Assembly: GCA_035566015.1 (NCBI GenBank)
Contig: DATMRS010000018.1
Span: 16,398 to 80,397, forward strand
Direction of reading: 5' to 3'
Origin: DATMRS01 sp035566015
GTDB lineage: Bacteria; Pseudomonadota; Alphaproteobacteria; Sphingomonadales; Sphingomonadaceae
DNA: 64,000 nucleotides
Made by a program: the position numbers and the translations under genes. This document shows, in pieces, positions 22,217 to 31,553 of this stretch. Numbering within the stretch: the stretch's first letter is position 1; every line of letters starts with the position of its first letter. The notes below the pieces were generated by a model. It did not search any database. It was given only the letters and a program-made list of their open reading frames with translations, and was not told the origin of the DNA.

Positions 22217-24322
22217 ATGATCCAGCTTATCGTCTTCCTGCCGCTGGCCGCCGCGATCGTCGCGGGCCTGGGCAACCGGCTGATCGGCAACACGGTCGCG
22301 AAGCTCGTGACGACGGGCGCGCTGTTCATTTCCTGCGCGCTGTCCTGGCCGATCTTCCTCCATTTCCTCGGCGGGGAGGCGACCGCGCAGGTCGTCCCCG
22401 TGCTCGACTGGATCAAGTCGGGCGATCTCCAGGTACAATGGTCGCTGCGCGTCGACACCCTGACGGCGGTGATGCTGGTGGTGGTGACGACGGTGTCGAG
22501 TCTCGTTCACCTCTATAGCTGGGGCTATATGGCGGAGGACGACAGCCAGCCGCGCTTCTTCGCCTATCTGTCGCTCTTCACCTTCGCGATGCTGATGCTG
22601 GTGACGGCGGACAGCCTCGTCCAGATGTTCTTCGGCTGGGAAGGCGTGGGGCTTGCTTCCTACCTGCTGATCGGCTTCTGGTACACGCGGCCTTCGGCCA
22701 ACGCTGCGGCGATCAAGGCGTTCGTCGTCAACCGCGTCGGCGATTTCGGTTTCTCGCTGGGCATCTTCGGTACCTTCCTCGTCTTCGGCACGGTGTCGAT
22801 CCCCGCGATCCTCGCCGCTGCCCCCGGCATGGTGGGATCGACGGTCGGTTTCCTAGGCGGGCGCGTTGATGTGATGACGCTGCTCTGCCTGCTGCTGTTC
22901 ATCGGCGCGATGGGCAAGTCGGCCCAGCTCGGCCTGCACACCTGGCTACCCGATGCGATGGAAGGCCCGACGCCGGTCTCCGCGCTGATCCACGCCGCGA
23001 CGATGGTGACGGCGGGCGTGTTCATGGTCTGCCGCCTGTCGCCGATGTTCGCGACGAGCGAGGTCGCCCAGCATGTCGTCATCTATATCGGCGCGGCGAC
23101 CGCCTTGTTCGCGGCGACGGTCGCGACGGTGCAGACCGACATCAAACGCGTGATCGCCTATTCGACCTGCTCGCAGCTCGGCTACATGTTCTTTGCGGCC
23201 GGTGTCGGCGCTTATGGCGCGGCGATGTTCCACCTGTTCACTCATGCGTTCTTCAAGGCGCTGCTGTTCCTGTGCGCGGGCTCGGTGATCCATGCGATGC
23301 ATCATGAGCAGGACATGCGCTTCTATGGCGCGCTCCGGAAGCATATTCCGATCACCTTCTGGACGATGACGGCGGGCACGCTCGCCATCACCGGCGTCGG
23401 CATCATGGCGATCCCGGGCGTGCTGCCTGCGATCGGCTTCGCGGGTTTCCATTCGAAGGACGCGATCATCGAGGCGGCGCTCGCCTCGGGTTCGCAGGCG
23501 GGCGAGGTTGCATTTGCCGTGGGCGTGTTCGCCGCGCTGCTGACGACCTTCTATTCGTGGCGGCTCGTCTTCCTCACCTTTTTCGGTCAGGCCCGCTGGG
23601 CGGGATCGGAGCATATCGCCCATGCCGTCCAGGACGCGCACGGCCATCACCACGGCCTCGATCAGGCGCATTCGGGCGAGAATCCGCCTTCGCAGGAAGG
23701 CGCGGGTGGCGAGCCCGATCCGCACGCCCCCTCGGTCGATGCGCTGCCGCGCGGCACCGGCGGCTATCATCCGCATGAGAGCGGCTGGGCGATGCTCGTG
23801 CCGTTGCTGCTGCTGTCGGTGGGCGCGGTGGCCGCCGGTTTCGTCTTCACCGGCTTCTTCATCGATCCCGAGCAGGGCGCCGGCTTCTGGCAGGGGTCGC
23901 TCGTGTTCGACACGCATCTGATGCACGCGATGCATGAGATCCCGCTCTGGGCGAAGCTGTCGACGACGATCGCGATGATCATCGGCTTCCTGATAGCACT
24001 CTGGGCATACATCCTCGATACCAGCCTGCCGGCGCGGGTCGTCGAGCATATTGAGCCGCTTTACATCTTCCTGCTGAAGAAGTGGTATTTCGACGAACTC
24101 TATCATGTGCTGTTCGTCGTGCCGGCCTTCGCGATCGGGCGCTTCTTCTGGAAGCGGGGCGATCAGGGCACGATCGACCGCTTCGGCCCCGACGGCGTTT
24201 CGCGCCTCGTTGCGGGGAGTGGCTTGCTCGCCCGCAAGATGCAGAACGGCTATCTCTATACCTATGCGCTGGTGATGCTGCTTGGCCTTGCCGCCGCGGC
24301 GACCTGGGCGGTGACGCGCTGA
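22217..24322 (+). CDS. nuoL: NADH-quinone oxidoreductase subunit L
   Basis: 701 residues, an antiporter-like proton-pumping subunit with about 16 helices and the long lateral helix at the C-terminus. Core motifs are FFGWEGVGLASYLLIGFWY, GKSAQLGLHTWLPDAMEGPT and HAFFKALLFLCAGSVIHAMH. An unusual low-complexity insert at about residues 470-520 is rich in His, Gly, Asp and Pro (HGHHHGLDQAHSGENPP, then GGEPDPHAPS). The frame is intact through the insert. Confidence 0.96.
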   Translation: MIQLIVFLPLAAAIVAGLGNRLIGNTVAKLVTTGALFISCALSWPIFLHFLGGEATAQVVPVLDWIKSGDLQVQWSLRVDTLTAVMLVVVTTVSSLVHLYSWGYMAEDDSQPRFFAYLSLFTFAMLMLVTADSLVQMFFGWEGVGLASYLLIGFWYTRPSANAAAIKAFVVNRVGDFGFSLGIFGTFLVFGTVSIPAILAAAPGMVGSTVGFLGGRVDVMTLLCLLLFIGAMGKSAQLGLHTWLPDAMEGPTPVSALIHAATMVTAGVFMVCRLSPMFATSEVAQHVVIYIGAATALFAATVATVQTDIKRVIAYSTCSQLGYMFFAAGVGAYGAAMFHLFTHAFFKALLFLCAGSVIHAMHHEQDMRFYGALRKHIPITFWTMTAGTLAITGVGIMAIPGVLPAIGFAGFHSKDAIIEAALASGSQAGEVAFAVGVFAALLTTFYSWRLVFLTFFGQARWAGSEHIAHAVQDAHGHHHGLDQAHSGENPPSQEGAGGEPDPHAPSVDALPRGTGGYHPHESGWAMLVPLLLLSVGAVAAGFVFTGFFIDPEQGAGFWQGSLVFDTHLMHAMHEIPLWAKLSTTIAMIIGFLIALWAYILDTSLPARVVEHIEPLYIFLLKKWYFDELYHVLFVVPAFAIGRFFWKRGDQGTIDRFGPDGVSRLVAGSGLLARKMQNGYLYTYALVMLLGLAAAATWAVTR

Positions 24323-24323
24323 C

Positions 24324-25877
24324 ATGAACCAACTCGGCTTCCCCATCCTCACGATCATGATCGCGCTGCCCTTCGTGGCGGCCCTCTGGTGTCTACTCGC
24401 GCCCGGCGAGGAGCAGGCGCGTGCTGTGCAGGCGCGCTGGGTGGCGCTCGGCGCGACGCTCATCGATCTCGCACTCGGTATCCTGTTGTGGGCAACCTAT
24501 GATATCGGCGGGCCGCAATGGCAGTTCGTCGAGCATGTCGGCCTGTTCGGGCGCTTCGGCTGGTCGCTCGGTATCGACGGCATCGCGCTGATGCTGATCA
24601 TGCTGTCGGTCTTCCTGATGCCGATCTGCATCGGCGCCTCCTGGGAGGCTATCCAGCGGCGCGTTCCCGAATATATGGCGGCCTTCCTGCTGATGGAGAC
24701 GCTGATTCTCGGCGTCTTCGCGGCGCAGGACCTGATCCTCTTCTACATCTTCTTCGAAGGCGGCCTCATTCCGATGTATCTCATCATCGGTATCTGGGGC
24801 GGCGCGGAACGGGTCTACGCCAGCTATAAGTTCTTCCTCTACACGCTGCTCGGCTCGGTGCTGATGCTGATCGCGATGTTGTGGATCGCGAGTTATGCGG
24901 GCACCACCTACGTTCCGACGCTGATGGCGACCGATTTTCCGGAGCATGCGCAGATATGGCTGTTCCTTGCCTTCTTCGCCTCCTTCGCGGTGAAGATGCC
25001 GATGTGGCCGGTCCATACCTGGCTGCCCGACGCGCACGTGCAGGCGCCGACGGCGGGTTCGGTGATCCTGGCGGGCGTGATGCTGAAGATGGGCGGTTAC
25101 GGCTTCATCCGTTACGCGCTGCCGATGTTTCCCGAGGGGAGCGCCGATCTCGTCTGGCTGATCTGGGGCCTCTCGATCGTCGCGGTGATCTACACCTCGC
25201 TCGTCGCGCTGGTGCAAACCGACATGAAGAAGCTGATCGCCTATTCGTCGGTCGCGCATATGGCGTTCGTCACGATCGGCCTGTTCGCGTTCAACCGCCA
25301 GGGCCTTGAGGGCTCAATGATGGTGATGCTGAGCCACGGCCTTGTTTCGGGCGCGCTTTTCCTGTGCGTCGGGGTGATCTACGACCGGTTGCATACCCGT
25401 GATATCGATCGCTACGGCGGGCTGGCGACCAATATGCCGCGCTACGCCTTGTTCTTCCTGCTGTTCACGATGGCCTCGATCGGCCTGCCGGGTACGTCGG
25501 GCTTCGTGGGCGAGTTCCTGAGTCTGATCGGGGCCTATCAGATTTCGAGCATCGTCGCCTTCGGCTGTACGACCGGCATCATTCTAGGCGCTGCCTATAT
25601 GCTCTACCTCTATCGTCGCGTCGTCTTTGGCTCGCTCGATAAGCCCGACGTGAAGGCGATGCCCGACCTGTCGCCGCGCGAGATCGTGATGCTCGGCTCG
25701 CTCGGCCTCGCCGTGCTGTGGATGGGCATCTATCCCGAAAGTTTCCTCGCGCCGATGCGCAACGACATTGGCCTGCTGATGGAGCGGATCGATCGCGCGA
25801 CCCCACCGAGTGACGCGCAGATCGCCGCCGGAGCGCCTGCCGCCCGGCCGGTCGCGACGCGGACGGAGGCGCACTGA
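24324..25877 (+). CDS. nuoM: NADH-quinone oxidoreductase subunit M
   Basis: 517 residues, the second antiporter-like pump subunit. Signatures include FIFFEGGLIPMYLIIGIWGG with the key membrane glutamate, KMPMWPVHTWLPDAHVQAPT, and the lysine-bearing helix QTDMKKLIAYSSVAHMAFVT. The C-terminal 20 residues are an Ala/Pro-rich tail. ATG 24324 follows the nuoL stop by one base, and the end overlaps nuoN by one base. Confidence 0.97.
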   Translation: MNQLGFPILTIMIALPFVAALWCLLAPGEEQARAVQARWVALGATLIDLALGILLWATYDIGGPQWQFVEHVGLFGRFGWSLGIDGIALMLIMLSVFLMPICIGASWEAIQRRVPEYMAAFLLMETLILGVFAAQDLILFYIFFEGGLIPMYLIIGIWGGAERVYASYKFFLYTLLGSVLMLIAMLWIASYAGTTYVPTLMATDFPEHAQIWLFLAFFASFAVKMPMWPVHTWLPDAHVQAPTAGSVILAGVMLKMGGYGFIRYALPMFPEGSADLVWLIWGLSIVAVIYTSLVALVQTDMKKLIAYSSVAHMAFVTIGLFAFNRQGLEGSMMVMLSHGLVSGALFLCVGVIYDRLHTRDIDRYGGLATNMPRYALFFLLFTMASIGLPGTSGFVGEFLSLIGAYQISSIVAFGCTTGIILGAAYMLYLYRRVVFGSLDKPDVKAMPDLSPREIVMLGSLGLAVLWMGIYPESFLAPMRNDIGLLMERIDRATPPSDAQIAAGAPAARPVATRTEAH

Positions 25878-27313
25878 TGTCTTATACTGCCTCGCTTCTT
25901 TCCGCGCTGCCTGAGGTGATCCTGACGGTGGGCGCGCTCGCGTTGCTGATGGTGTCCGCCTTCGGCGGCGACCGGATGGCGCGGCTGATCGGCTGGTTGG
26001 CGGTAGCGCTGTTCGCCGTGGCGGGTGTCGCGGCTGTGGCGGTCGTGAGCAGCCAGCCGGCGTTCGACGGCCTTTATCATGGCGACAGCTTCGCGGTGTT
26101 TGCAAAGATATTGATCTATGTCGCGGCGGCTGCCTCAATCCTGATCGCCCCTGATTATTTCGAGCGCGGCGGATCGACCCGTGCCGAATATCCGGTGCTG
26201 ATCCTGCTCGCCGGCGTCGGCATGGGCATGATGGTGTCGGCAGGCGACATGCTGACGCTCTATGTCGGCTTCGAACTGCAGAATCTGGCGGCTTATGTGT
26301 TGGCGAGCTTCATGCGGCGCGACATGCGCTCGGCCGAGGCGGGGCTGAAATATTTCGTACTCGGCGCGCTCGCATCGGGCATTCTGCTCTACGGCATCAC
26401 CCTGCTCTATGGCTTTTCGGGCACGACCGTCTTTACAGGCATTGCCGCCTCGATGCGCGACGGATTGTCGATCGGTCATATCTTCGGCATGGTGTTCGTT
26501 ATCGCCGGCCTTGCCTTCAAGATCAGCGCGGTGCCGTTTCATATGTGGGCGCCCGACGTCTATGAAGGCGCGCCGACGCCGGTGACGGCGATGTTCGCGA
26601 CCATGTACAAGGTCGCCGCGATGGCACTCTTGGTCCGCGTCTGCGTGGTGGCGCTCGGCTCACAGACCGAAGCGTGGCGGCAGGTGATCCTGTTCGCGGC
26701 GCTCGCCTCGACGATCTTGGGCGCGGTCGCGGCGATCGTGCAGACCAACATCAAGCGGCTGCTCGCTTATTCGTCGATCAACAATGCGGGCTTCGCGCTG
26801 TTCGGCCTCGCGGCGGGAACGGAAGCGGGGGTCGCAGCGACGATGACCTATCTTGCCGTCTATATCGCAATGACGATGGGCAGCTTCATCTGCGTGCTGC
26901 GGATGCGTGACGCGGACGGCAACAATGTGCAGAGTATCGCCAGCATGTCGGGCATGTCGCGTACGCGTCCTGGCCTCGCCGCCGCCTTCGCGATCTTCAT
27001 GTTCTCGCTGGCGGGCATTCCGCCGCTGCTCGGCCTCTGGCCGAAACTGCTGGTGTTCGATGCGCTGGTGAAGGTGAACCTCGCGCCGATCGCGGCGGTG
27101 GGTATCGCAACCTCCGTGCTGGGCGCGGTCTATTATCTCAAGATCGTCAAGACGATGTATTTTGACGAGCCGGCCGCACCCTATGCCACGCCGACGAACC
27201 GGATCGAAGGCGGGCTGATCGCCTTGTCGGCGCTCGCCGTCTCGCCGCTCGGTTATCTCGCGGTGCCGGCGCTCGGCGTTGCGAGCATGGCGGCGGCAAA
27301 GGCGTTGTTCTGA
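25877..27313 (+). CDS. nuoN: NADH-quinone oxidoreductase subunit N
   Basis: 478 residues, the third antiporter-like subunit. It shows LTLYVGFELQNLAAYVLASF, FKISAVPFHMWAPDVYEGAP and IVQTNIKRLLAYSSINNAGF, the expected channel glutamate and lysine segments. It completes a full nuoA-N set. Its last bases overlap the birA reading frame, so birA and coaX probably ride on the same transcript. Confidence 0.97.
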   Translation: MSYTASLLSALPEVILTVGALALLMVSAFGGDRMARLIGWLAVALFAVAGVAAVAVVSSQPAFDGLYHGDSFAVFAKILIYVAAAASILIAPDYFERGGSTRAEYPVLILLAGVGMGMMVSAGDMLTLYVGFELQNLAAYVLASFMRRDMRSAEAGLKYFVLGALASGILLYGITLLYGFSGTTVFTGIAASMRDGLSIGHIFGMVFVIAGLAFKISAVPFHMWAPDVYEGAPTPVTAMFATMYKVAAMALLVRVCVVALGSQTEAWRQVILFAALASTILGAVAAIVQTNIKRLLAYSSINNAGFALFGLAAGTEAGVAATMTYLAVYIAMTMGSFICVLRMRDADGNNVQSIASMSGMSRTRPGLAAAFAIFMFSLAGIPPLLGLWPKLLVFDALVKVNLAPIAAVGIATSVLGAVYYLKIVKTMYFDEPAAPYATPTNRIEGGLIALSALAVSPLGYLAVPALGVASMAAAKALF

Positions 27314-28026
27314 CCGGCCACGACATACGGACGGTCGCGGCGACGACCTCCACCAATGACGACGTTGCGGCCCTTGCCCGCGCCGGTGCGGGCGAGGGCT
27401 TGTGGCTGCGGGCGGAACAGCAAACGGGCGGGCGCGGCCGCCATGGCCGGCGCTGGGAAGCGGGGCCGGGCAATCTCTACGCAAGCACGCTGGTGCGGCC
27501 GCGAGCGGGCGATCCCTCCCCGGCAACGCTGGCGCTGGTCGCCGGCGTCGCGCTCGATCAACTCGTCTCGGCCTATGCAGGCGAGGCGCAGCTGCGGCTG
27601 AAATGGCCGAACGACGTGTTGCTCGACGGCGCCAAGTTGTCGGGCATTCTGCTGGAAGGCGTCGCCGGGGCGGTGGTGATCGGCTTCGGCGTCAATCTGG
27701 CGCATCATCCCGAAGGGATCGGCCGGACGACGATGAGCCTTGCTGCGGCGGGGATCGATCCTCCTGATCCTGCGCTGTTCGCCACCGATCTTGCAGAGGC
27801 ATTCGGGGAATGGCTGGCGCGCTGGCGCGGCGTCGGGCTGGAGCCGATCCGCAGCCGCTGGCTGGAGCGAGCGCACCCGATCGGCACGCCACTGGCGACG
27901 ACCGCACCCGACGGCAGCCGGATCGAGGGGCTGTTCGACGGCCTCGATCCTTCGGGCGCGCTGCGGCTGCGCTTGGCGGATGGCGCGGTGCATGTCATGC
28001 ACGCCGGCGACATCGATCTGATCTGA
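27310..28026 (+). CDS. birA: Biotin--[acetyl-CoA-carboxylase] ligase
   Basis: About 238 residues. It attaches biotin to the carboxyl carrier protein using ATP. The biotinyl-AMP loop reads AEQQTGGRGRHGRRWE, followed by KWPNDVLLDGAKLSGILLEG. No N-terminal DNA-binding domain is present, so it is a ligase only. No ATG or GTG precedes the conserved TTSTNDDVAALA segment in frame. CTG at 27310, overlapping the nuoN stop as CTGA, is the most likely start. TTG at 27400 would remove conserved residues. The start codon is therefore uncertain; the gene identity is not. Confidence 0.9.
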   Translation: MTGHDIRTVAATTSTNDDVAALARAGAGEGLWLRAEQQTGGRGRHGRRWEAGPGNLYASTLVRPRAGDPSPATLALVAGVALDQLVSAYAGEAQLRLKWPNDVLLDGAKLSGILLEGVAGAVVIGFGVNLAHHPEGIGRTTMSLAAAGIDPPDPALFATDLAEAFGEWLARWRGVGLEPIRSRWLERAHPIGTPLATTAPDGSRIEGLFDGLDPSGALRLRLADGAVHVMHAGDIDLI

Positions 28027-28036
28027 AGGCGCACCC

Positions 28037-28819
28037 ATGCTGCTTGCAATCGACGCCGGCAATACCAACGTGGTGATGGCGCTCGTCGCCCCCGGCGGCG
28101 AGATACGGACGCGCTGGCGCATCGCCACCGATCCCCGCCGAACGGCTGACGAATATGCGGTGTGGCTCCACCAGTTGCTCGCGTTGGAAGGCTATGCGCG
28201 CGAGGACGTGGATGCGGTGATCATCGGCACAGTGGTACCGCGCGCGCTGCATAATCTTGAGGTGCTGGCATCGAAATATTTCGGCGTGGAGCCGCTGGTC
28301 GCGGGGCAGGGCGCGCTCGCCTGGGACATCGAACTGGACGTGGCCGAGCCGGCGACGGTTGGCGCGGACCGGGTGCTGAACGTGATCGCCGCGCATGCCG
28401 CACATTCGGGTGACCTCATCATCGTCGATTTCGGCACGGCGACGACGTTCGAGGTGGTTGATTATACCGGCGCGTACAAGGGCGGCATCATCGCGCCGGG
28501 CATCAACCTGTCGCTCGACGCGCTGTTTGCGGCGGCGGCGAAGCTACCGCGCATCGCGATCGCCGTGCCACAGGCGACCGGCGTGATCGGGCGCACGACC
28601 GAAGACCAGATGCAGATCGGCATCTTCTGGGGCTATATTGCTATGATCGAGGGGCTGATCCGGCGGACGAAGGCCGAGATTGGCCGGCCGGTGAAGGTGA
28701 TTTCCACCGGCGGCCTCGCCACGCTCTTCGCGCAGCGGAGCGATTTTTTCGATGTGATAGAGCCCGATCTGACCATTCAGGGGTTGGGCCTGCTCTACGA
28801 ACGGACGGCGATGCGATGA
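28037..28819 (+). CDS. coaX: Type III pantothenate kinase
   Basis: 260 residues, ASKHA fold. The phosphate-1 motif LLAIDAGNTNVVMALV is at the start and IIVDFGTATTFEVVDYTGAY holds the catalytic and pantothenate-site residues; YKGGIIAPGINLSLDALF also matches CoaX. It catalyses the first step of coenzyme A synthesis and, unlike type I/II enzymes, needs a monovalent cation. It lies 10 bp after birA, a linkage common in alphaproteobacteria. Confidence 0.95.
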   Translation: MLLAIDAGNTNVVMALVAPGGEIRTRWRIATDPRRTADEYAVWLHQLLALEGYAREDVDAVIIGTVVPRALHNLEVLASKYFGVEPLVAGQGALAWDIELDVAEPATVGADRVLNVIAAHAAHSGDLIIVDFGTATTFEVVDYTGAYKGGIIAPGINLSLDALFAAAAKLPRIAIAVPQATGVIGRTTEDQMQIGIFWGYIAMIEGLIRRTKAEIGRPVKVISTGGLATLFAQRSDFFDVIEPDLTIQGLGLLYERTAMR

Positions 28820-28878
28820 CCCGAGGCTGCCGGCATTCCGCCGGCGGACAAAGACATACAAGAAAGTATATAAAAGAC

Positions 28879-30519
28879 GTGACTAAACCCGGTAATGAAT
28901 TGCTCTTCCTCGCCCTCGGCGGATCGGGGGAGATTGGCATGAACGTCAATCTCTACGGCACGCGGGGAAAATGGGTGATGGTCGATCTCGGCCTCACTTT
29001 TGCTGATCCCGCTTATCCCGGCGTAGACCTGATCCTGCCCGATCTCGAGTTTATCGAGGAGCGGCGCGACGACCTGCTCGGCATCGTCCTCACCCATGGG
29101 CATGAGGACCATATCGGCGCGATTCCCTATCTCGCCGCCGATCTGGGCGTGCCACTCTATGCGACGCCGTTCACCGCGGGGTTGATCCGCGGCAAACTCG
29201 ACGAAGAGGGGCTGGGCAATCGCGTGACGCTGCGCATCATCCCTAACAGCGGCAGTTTCGATCTGGGGCCGTTCGGCTTCACCTATGTACCGCTCGCCCA
29301 TTCGATACCCGAGGGTAACGCGCTGCTGATCGATACGCCCTATGGCCGGATTTTCCACACTGGCGACTGGAAGCTGGATGAGGCGCCACTGCTGGGTGAG
29401 CCCTCCACCGCCGCCGAATTGAAGGCGATCGGCGACAAAGGCGTGCTGGCGCTCGTCTGTGATTCGACCAATGTGTTCAACGAGCAGGCGTCGGGCTCCG
29501 AAGCGGCGGTACGCGAAGGACTTGACGAAGTGATCGGCGAGGCGCGAGGACGCGTGCTCGTCACCACCTTCGCGTCGAACGCGGCGCGGGTCCAGACGCT
29601 GGGCGAGGTAGCGCGAGACACGGGGCGGCAGCTCTGCGTGGCCGGACGTTCGCTCGACCGGATCGTCAAGGTGGCGAAGGCGACCGGCTATCTGAAGGAT
29701 TTTCCCGAAACGATCGATTTCGAAACCGCGATGGCACTGCCGCCGCGCGACGTGATGATCATCGCCACCGGCGGGCAGGGCGAAGCGCGTGCGGCGCTGG
29801 CGCGGATCGCCTTCGACGCCCACCCGATCAAACTGTCCGAAGGCGATCTGGTCGTTTTCTCTTCCAAGCAGATACCCGGCAACGAGATGGCGATCGGGCG
29901 CATCCAGAACGCCCTGGCCGCGCGCAATATCGCGATGGTGACGGACCGACAGGCCTTCGTTCACGTCTCGGGCCATCCGGGACGGCCCGAACTGGCCGAG
30001 ATGTATCGCTGGATCCGGCCCGAAATTCTGCTGCCAGTTCATGGCGAGATGCGTCACATGGCGGAGCAGGCGCGCTTCAGCGCGGCGCAAGGCATCCCGC
30101 GCCAGATCGTCCAGCAGAACGGCACCGTGATCCGGCTGGCGCCCGACGGCCCCGAGGTGGTGGGGCATGAGCGCGCGGGGCGGCTGATCCTCGACGGCGA
30201 TGTGATCCTGCCGGCGGACGGCGCGACGATGACCGAGCGCCGTAAGCTTGGCCTATATGGGCTGATCGCGGTGACGGTCGCGCTCGACGCGAAGGGCCGG
30301 TTGCGCGGTGAGGTGGCTGTGACGCTGCAGGGCCTGCCGGTGGAGGAGGATCGCGAGGCCTTCCTCGCGGAAGCGCGCGAGGCAGCGGCGGAGGCCGCTT
30401 CCGCCGGAGCGGCCGACGAGACCAAGCTGCGTGAGGCTATCCGCCTTGGCGTGCGGCGGCGCGCGACGCAGTGGACGGGCAAGAAGCCGATAGTGGAAGT
30501 TTCGATCATCCGGGTCTAG
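28879..30519 (+). CDS. rnj: Ribonuclease J
   Basis: About 546 residues, a metallo-beta-lactamase/beta-CASP nuclease. Zinc ligands are in LTHGHEDHIGAIPYL and VPLAHSIPEGN, with CDSTNVFNEQ and the beta-CASP HVSGHPGRPELAEMY motif, then PVHGEMRHMAEQA. It acts in 5'-3' exonuclease and endonuclease mRNA decay and rRNA maturation. GTG 28879 was chosen because conserved sequence begins TKPGNELLFLALGGSGEIG. An in-frame ATG at 28816 overlapping coaX would add 21 unlike residues across a small stem (GCCGG/CCGGC at 28829-28845). Confidence 0.9.
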   Translation: MTKPGNELLFLALGGSGEIGMNVNLYGTRGKWVMVDLGLTFADPAYPGVDLILPDLEFIEERRDDLLGIVLTHGHEDHIGAIPYLAADLGVPLYATPFTAGLIRGKLDEEGLGNRVTLRIIPNSGSFDLGPFGFTYVPLAHSIPEGNALLIDTPYGRIFHTGDWKLDEAPLLGEPSTAAELKAIGDKGVLALVCDSTNVFNEQASGSEAAVREGLDEVIGEARGRVLVTTFASNAARVQTLGEVARDTGRQLCVAGRSLDRIVKVAKATGYLKDFPETIDFETAMALPPRDVMIIATGGQGEARAALARIAFDAHPIKLSEGDLVVFSSKQIPGNEMAIGRIQNALAARNIAMVTDRQAFVHVSGHPGRPELAEMYRWIRPEILLPVHGEMRHMAEQARFSAAQGIPRQIVQQNGTVIRLAPDGPEVVGHERAGRLILDGDVILPADGATMTERRKLGLYGLIAVTVALDAKGRLRGEVAVTLQGLPVEEDREAFLAEAREAAAEAASAGAADETKLREAIRLGVRRRATQWTGKKPIVEVSIIRV

Positions 30520-30526
30520 AAGCAGG

Positions 30527-30569
30527 TCGGCCGGGTTTCCCGCCCTCCGGGCGGGGGGCGACCGGCCGA
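30527..30569 (+). terminator. Nested stem-loop after the RNase J gene
   Basis: An outer stem TCGGCCGG (30527-30534) / CCGGCCGA (30562-30569) encloses an inner stem CCCGCCC / GGGCGGG (30539-30555). It lies wholly in the 71-bp gap between rnj and the DUF1467 gene. There is no T-run after it, so termination is uncertain. It may instead structure the mRNA between the two genes. Confidence 0.45.
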
Positions 30570-30590
30570 ACGGAATGCCAAGCCGAACCC

Positions 30591-30857
30591 ATGAAGCTGA
30601 CCTCGCTCCTTGCCATCTATGTGCTGTTCTGGATTTTCAGCATATTCCTGGTCCTTCCCTTCCGGCTGAAGAACGGGGCGGCCGAAGACCAGCTTGTGCC
30701 CGGGCAGGCGGAGAGCGCGCCGCCCAATTTCAGCGTAAAGCGCACCGCGCTGTGGACGACGATCGTCTCCGCCGTGTTGTGTGCGATCTTCTATATCAAT
30801 TATGTCGAGGGCTGGGTGGGACCGGAGTTTTTTGACCTGTTTTCGACGCCTGCCTGA
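30591..30857 (+). CDS. DUF1467 family small membrane protein
   Basis: 88 residues with two predicted helices: TSLLAIYVLFWIFSIFLVLP (about 3-22) and TTIVSAVLCAIFYINYV (about 55-72). The loop between them is conserved in style (FRLKNGAAEDQLVPGQAESA, then PPNFSVKRTALWT). DUF1467 proteins are found widely in alphaproteobacteria with no known function. ATG 30591 follows the nested stem-loop behind RNase J. Converges on the RadC-like gene, ending 4 bp from it. Confidence 0.8.
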   Translation: MKLTSLLAIYVLFWIFSIFLVLPFRLKNGAAEDQLVPGQAESAPPNFSVKRTALWTTIVSAVLCAIFYINYVEGWVGPEFFDLFSTPA

Positions 30858-30861
30858 GGCA

Positions 30862-31263
30862 TCATAGCAGGCCCATCGCACGCAGGCTCCTGTAGCTTTC
30901 ACAGCCGAAGATCAGATGATCGAACAGCCGGATGCCAAGCGGCTGCGCAAGATCGGCGAGGGTGCGCGTGGCATCGATGTCGGCAGGGCTGGGCATGGCG
31001 TTGCCGCTCGGATGGTTGTGAGCGAGGATCAGCCCATCCGATTCGAGCGCGAGCGCGTCGGCGATGATCGTCCGCAGCGGGAAATCGAGCGCATCGGGCT
31101 GATCGGAATAAAGCAACCTGACTCCGATCAGCCGGCGCCGGCAATCGAGGTGAGCGACGCGCAACGCCTCGCGCCGCATATGCGCGAAGCCGGGTGCAAA
31201 GAAAGCCGCCGCATCGCTGCTGCGCATGAAGCGGGGGCGTCTCATCGTCCGATCGAAAATCAT
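30862..31263 (-). CDS. Short RadC-like JAMM-domain protein
   Basis: 133 residues containing only the MPN/JAMM part of RadC. The metal motif HxH-x7-S-x2-D appears as AHNHPSGNAMPSPADIDAT, followed by LGIRLFDHLIFG. The N-terminal helix-hairpin-helix region and UPF0758 leader of full-length RadC (about 220 residues) are absent. The RadC name is historical, since a repair role is not established for the family. It may be a free-standing JAMM protease-like or nucleic-acid-associated protein. A 290-bp gene-free gap (31264-31553) lies upstream. Confidence 0.75.
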   Translation of the reverse strand: MIFDRTMRRPRFMRSSDAAAFFAPGFAHMRREALRVAHLDCRRRLIGVRLLYSDQPDALDFPLRTIIADALALESDGLILAHNHPSGNAMPSPADIDATRTLADLAQPLGIRLFDHLIFGCESYRSLRAMGLL

Positions 31264-31553
31264 ACGAGCTTATTTTGGGCATGAAATCAGAGGGATATAG
31301 AAGAAGTTTCTCCATTTTTGCGCGGACCGACGAGACGATTCATCCATAATGGATATAACGTATGGAGGCATATAGCGGCGGCGCGATCCGCCTCATCACG
31401 GGATCGCGGGCGTGTACGCAAAAGACATGGCTCGGCGAGATCGCTCAGCCGAGGGGCATAAGGTTCATCCGGGCGTTGATTAAAATTGTGGAAGACGGTG
31501 ATCACGCAGATCACACGCCTTCCACGATCGGACCTCAGTCGGCAGCTAGTATG

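Noticed and set aside
22946..24463. A 505-codon minus-strand open frame
   Set aside because: Antisense to nuoL and the start of nuoM; Arg/His-rich shadow translation.
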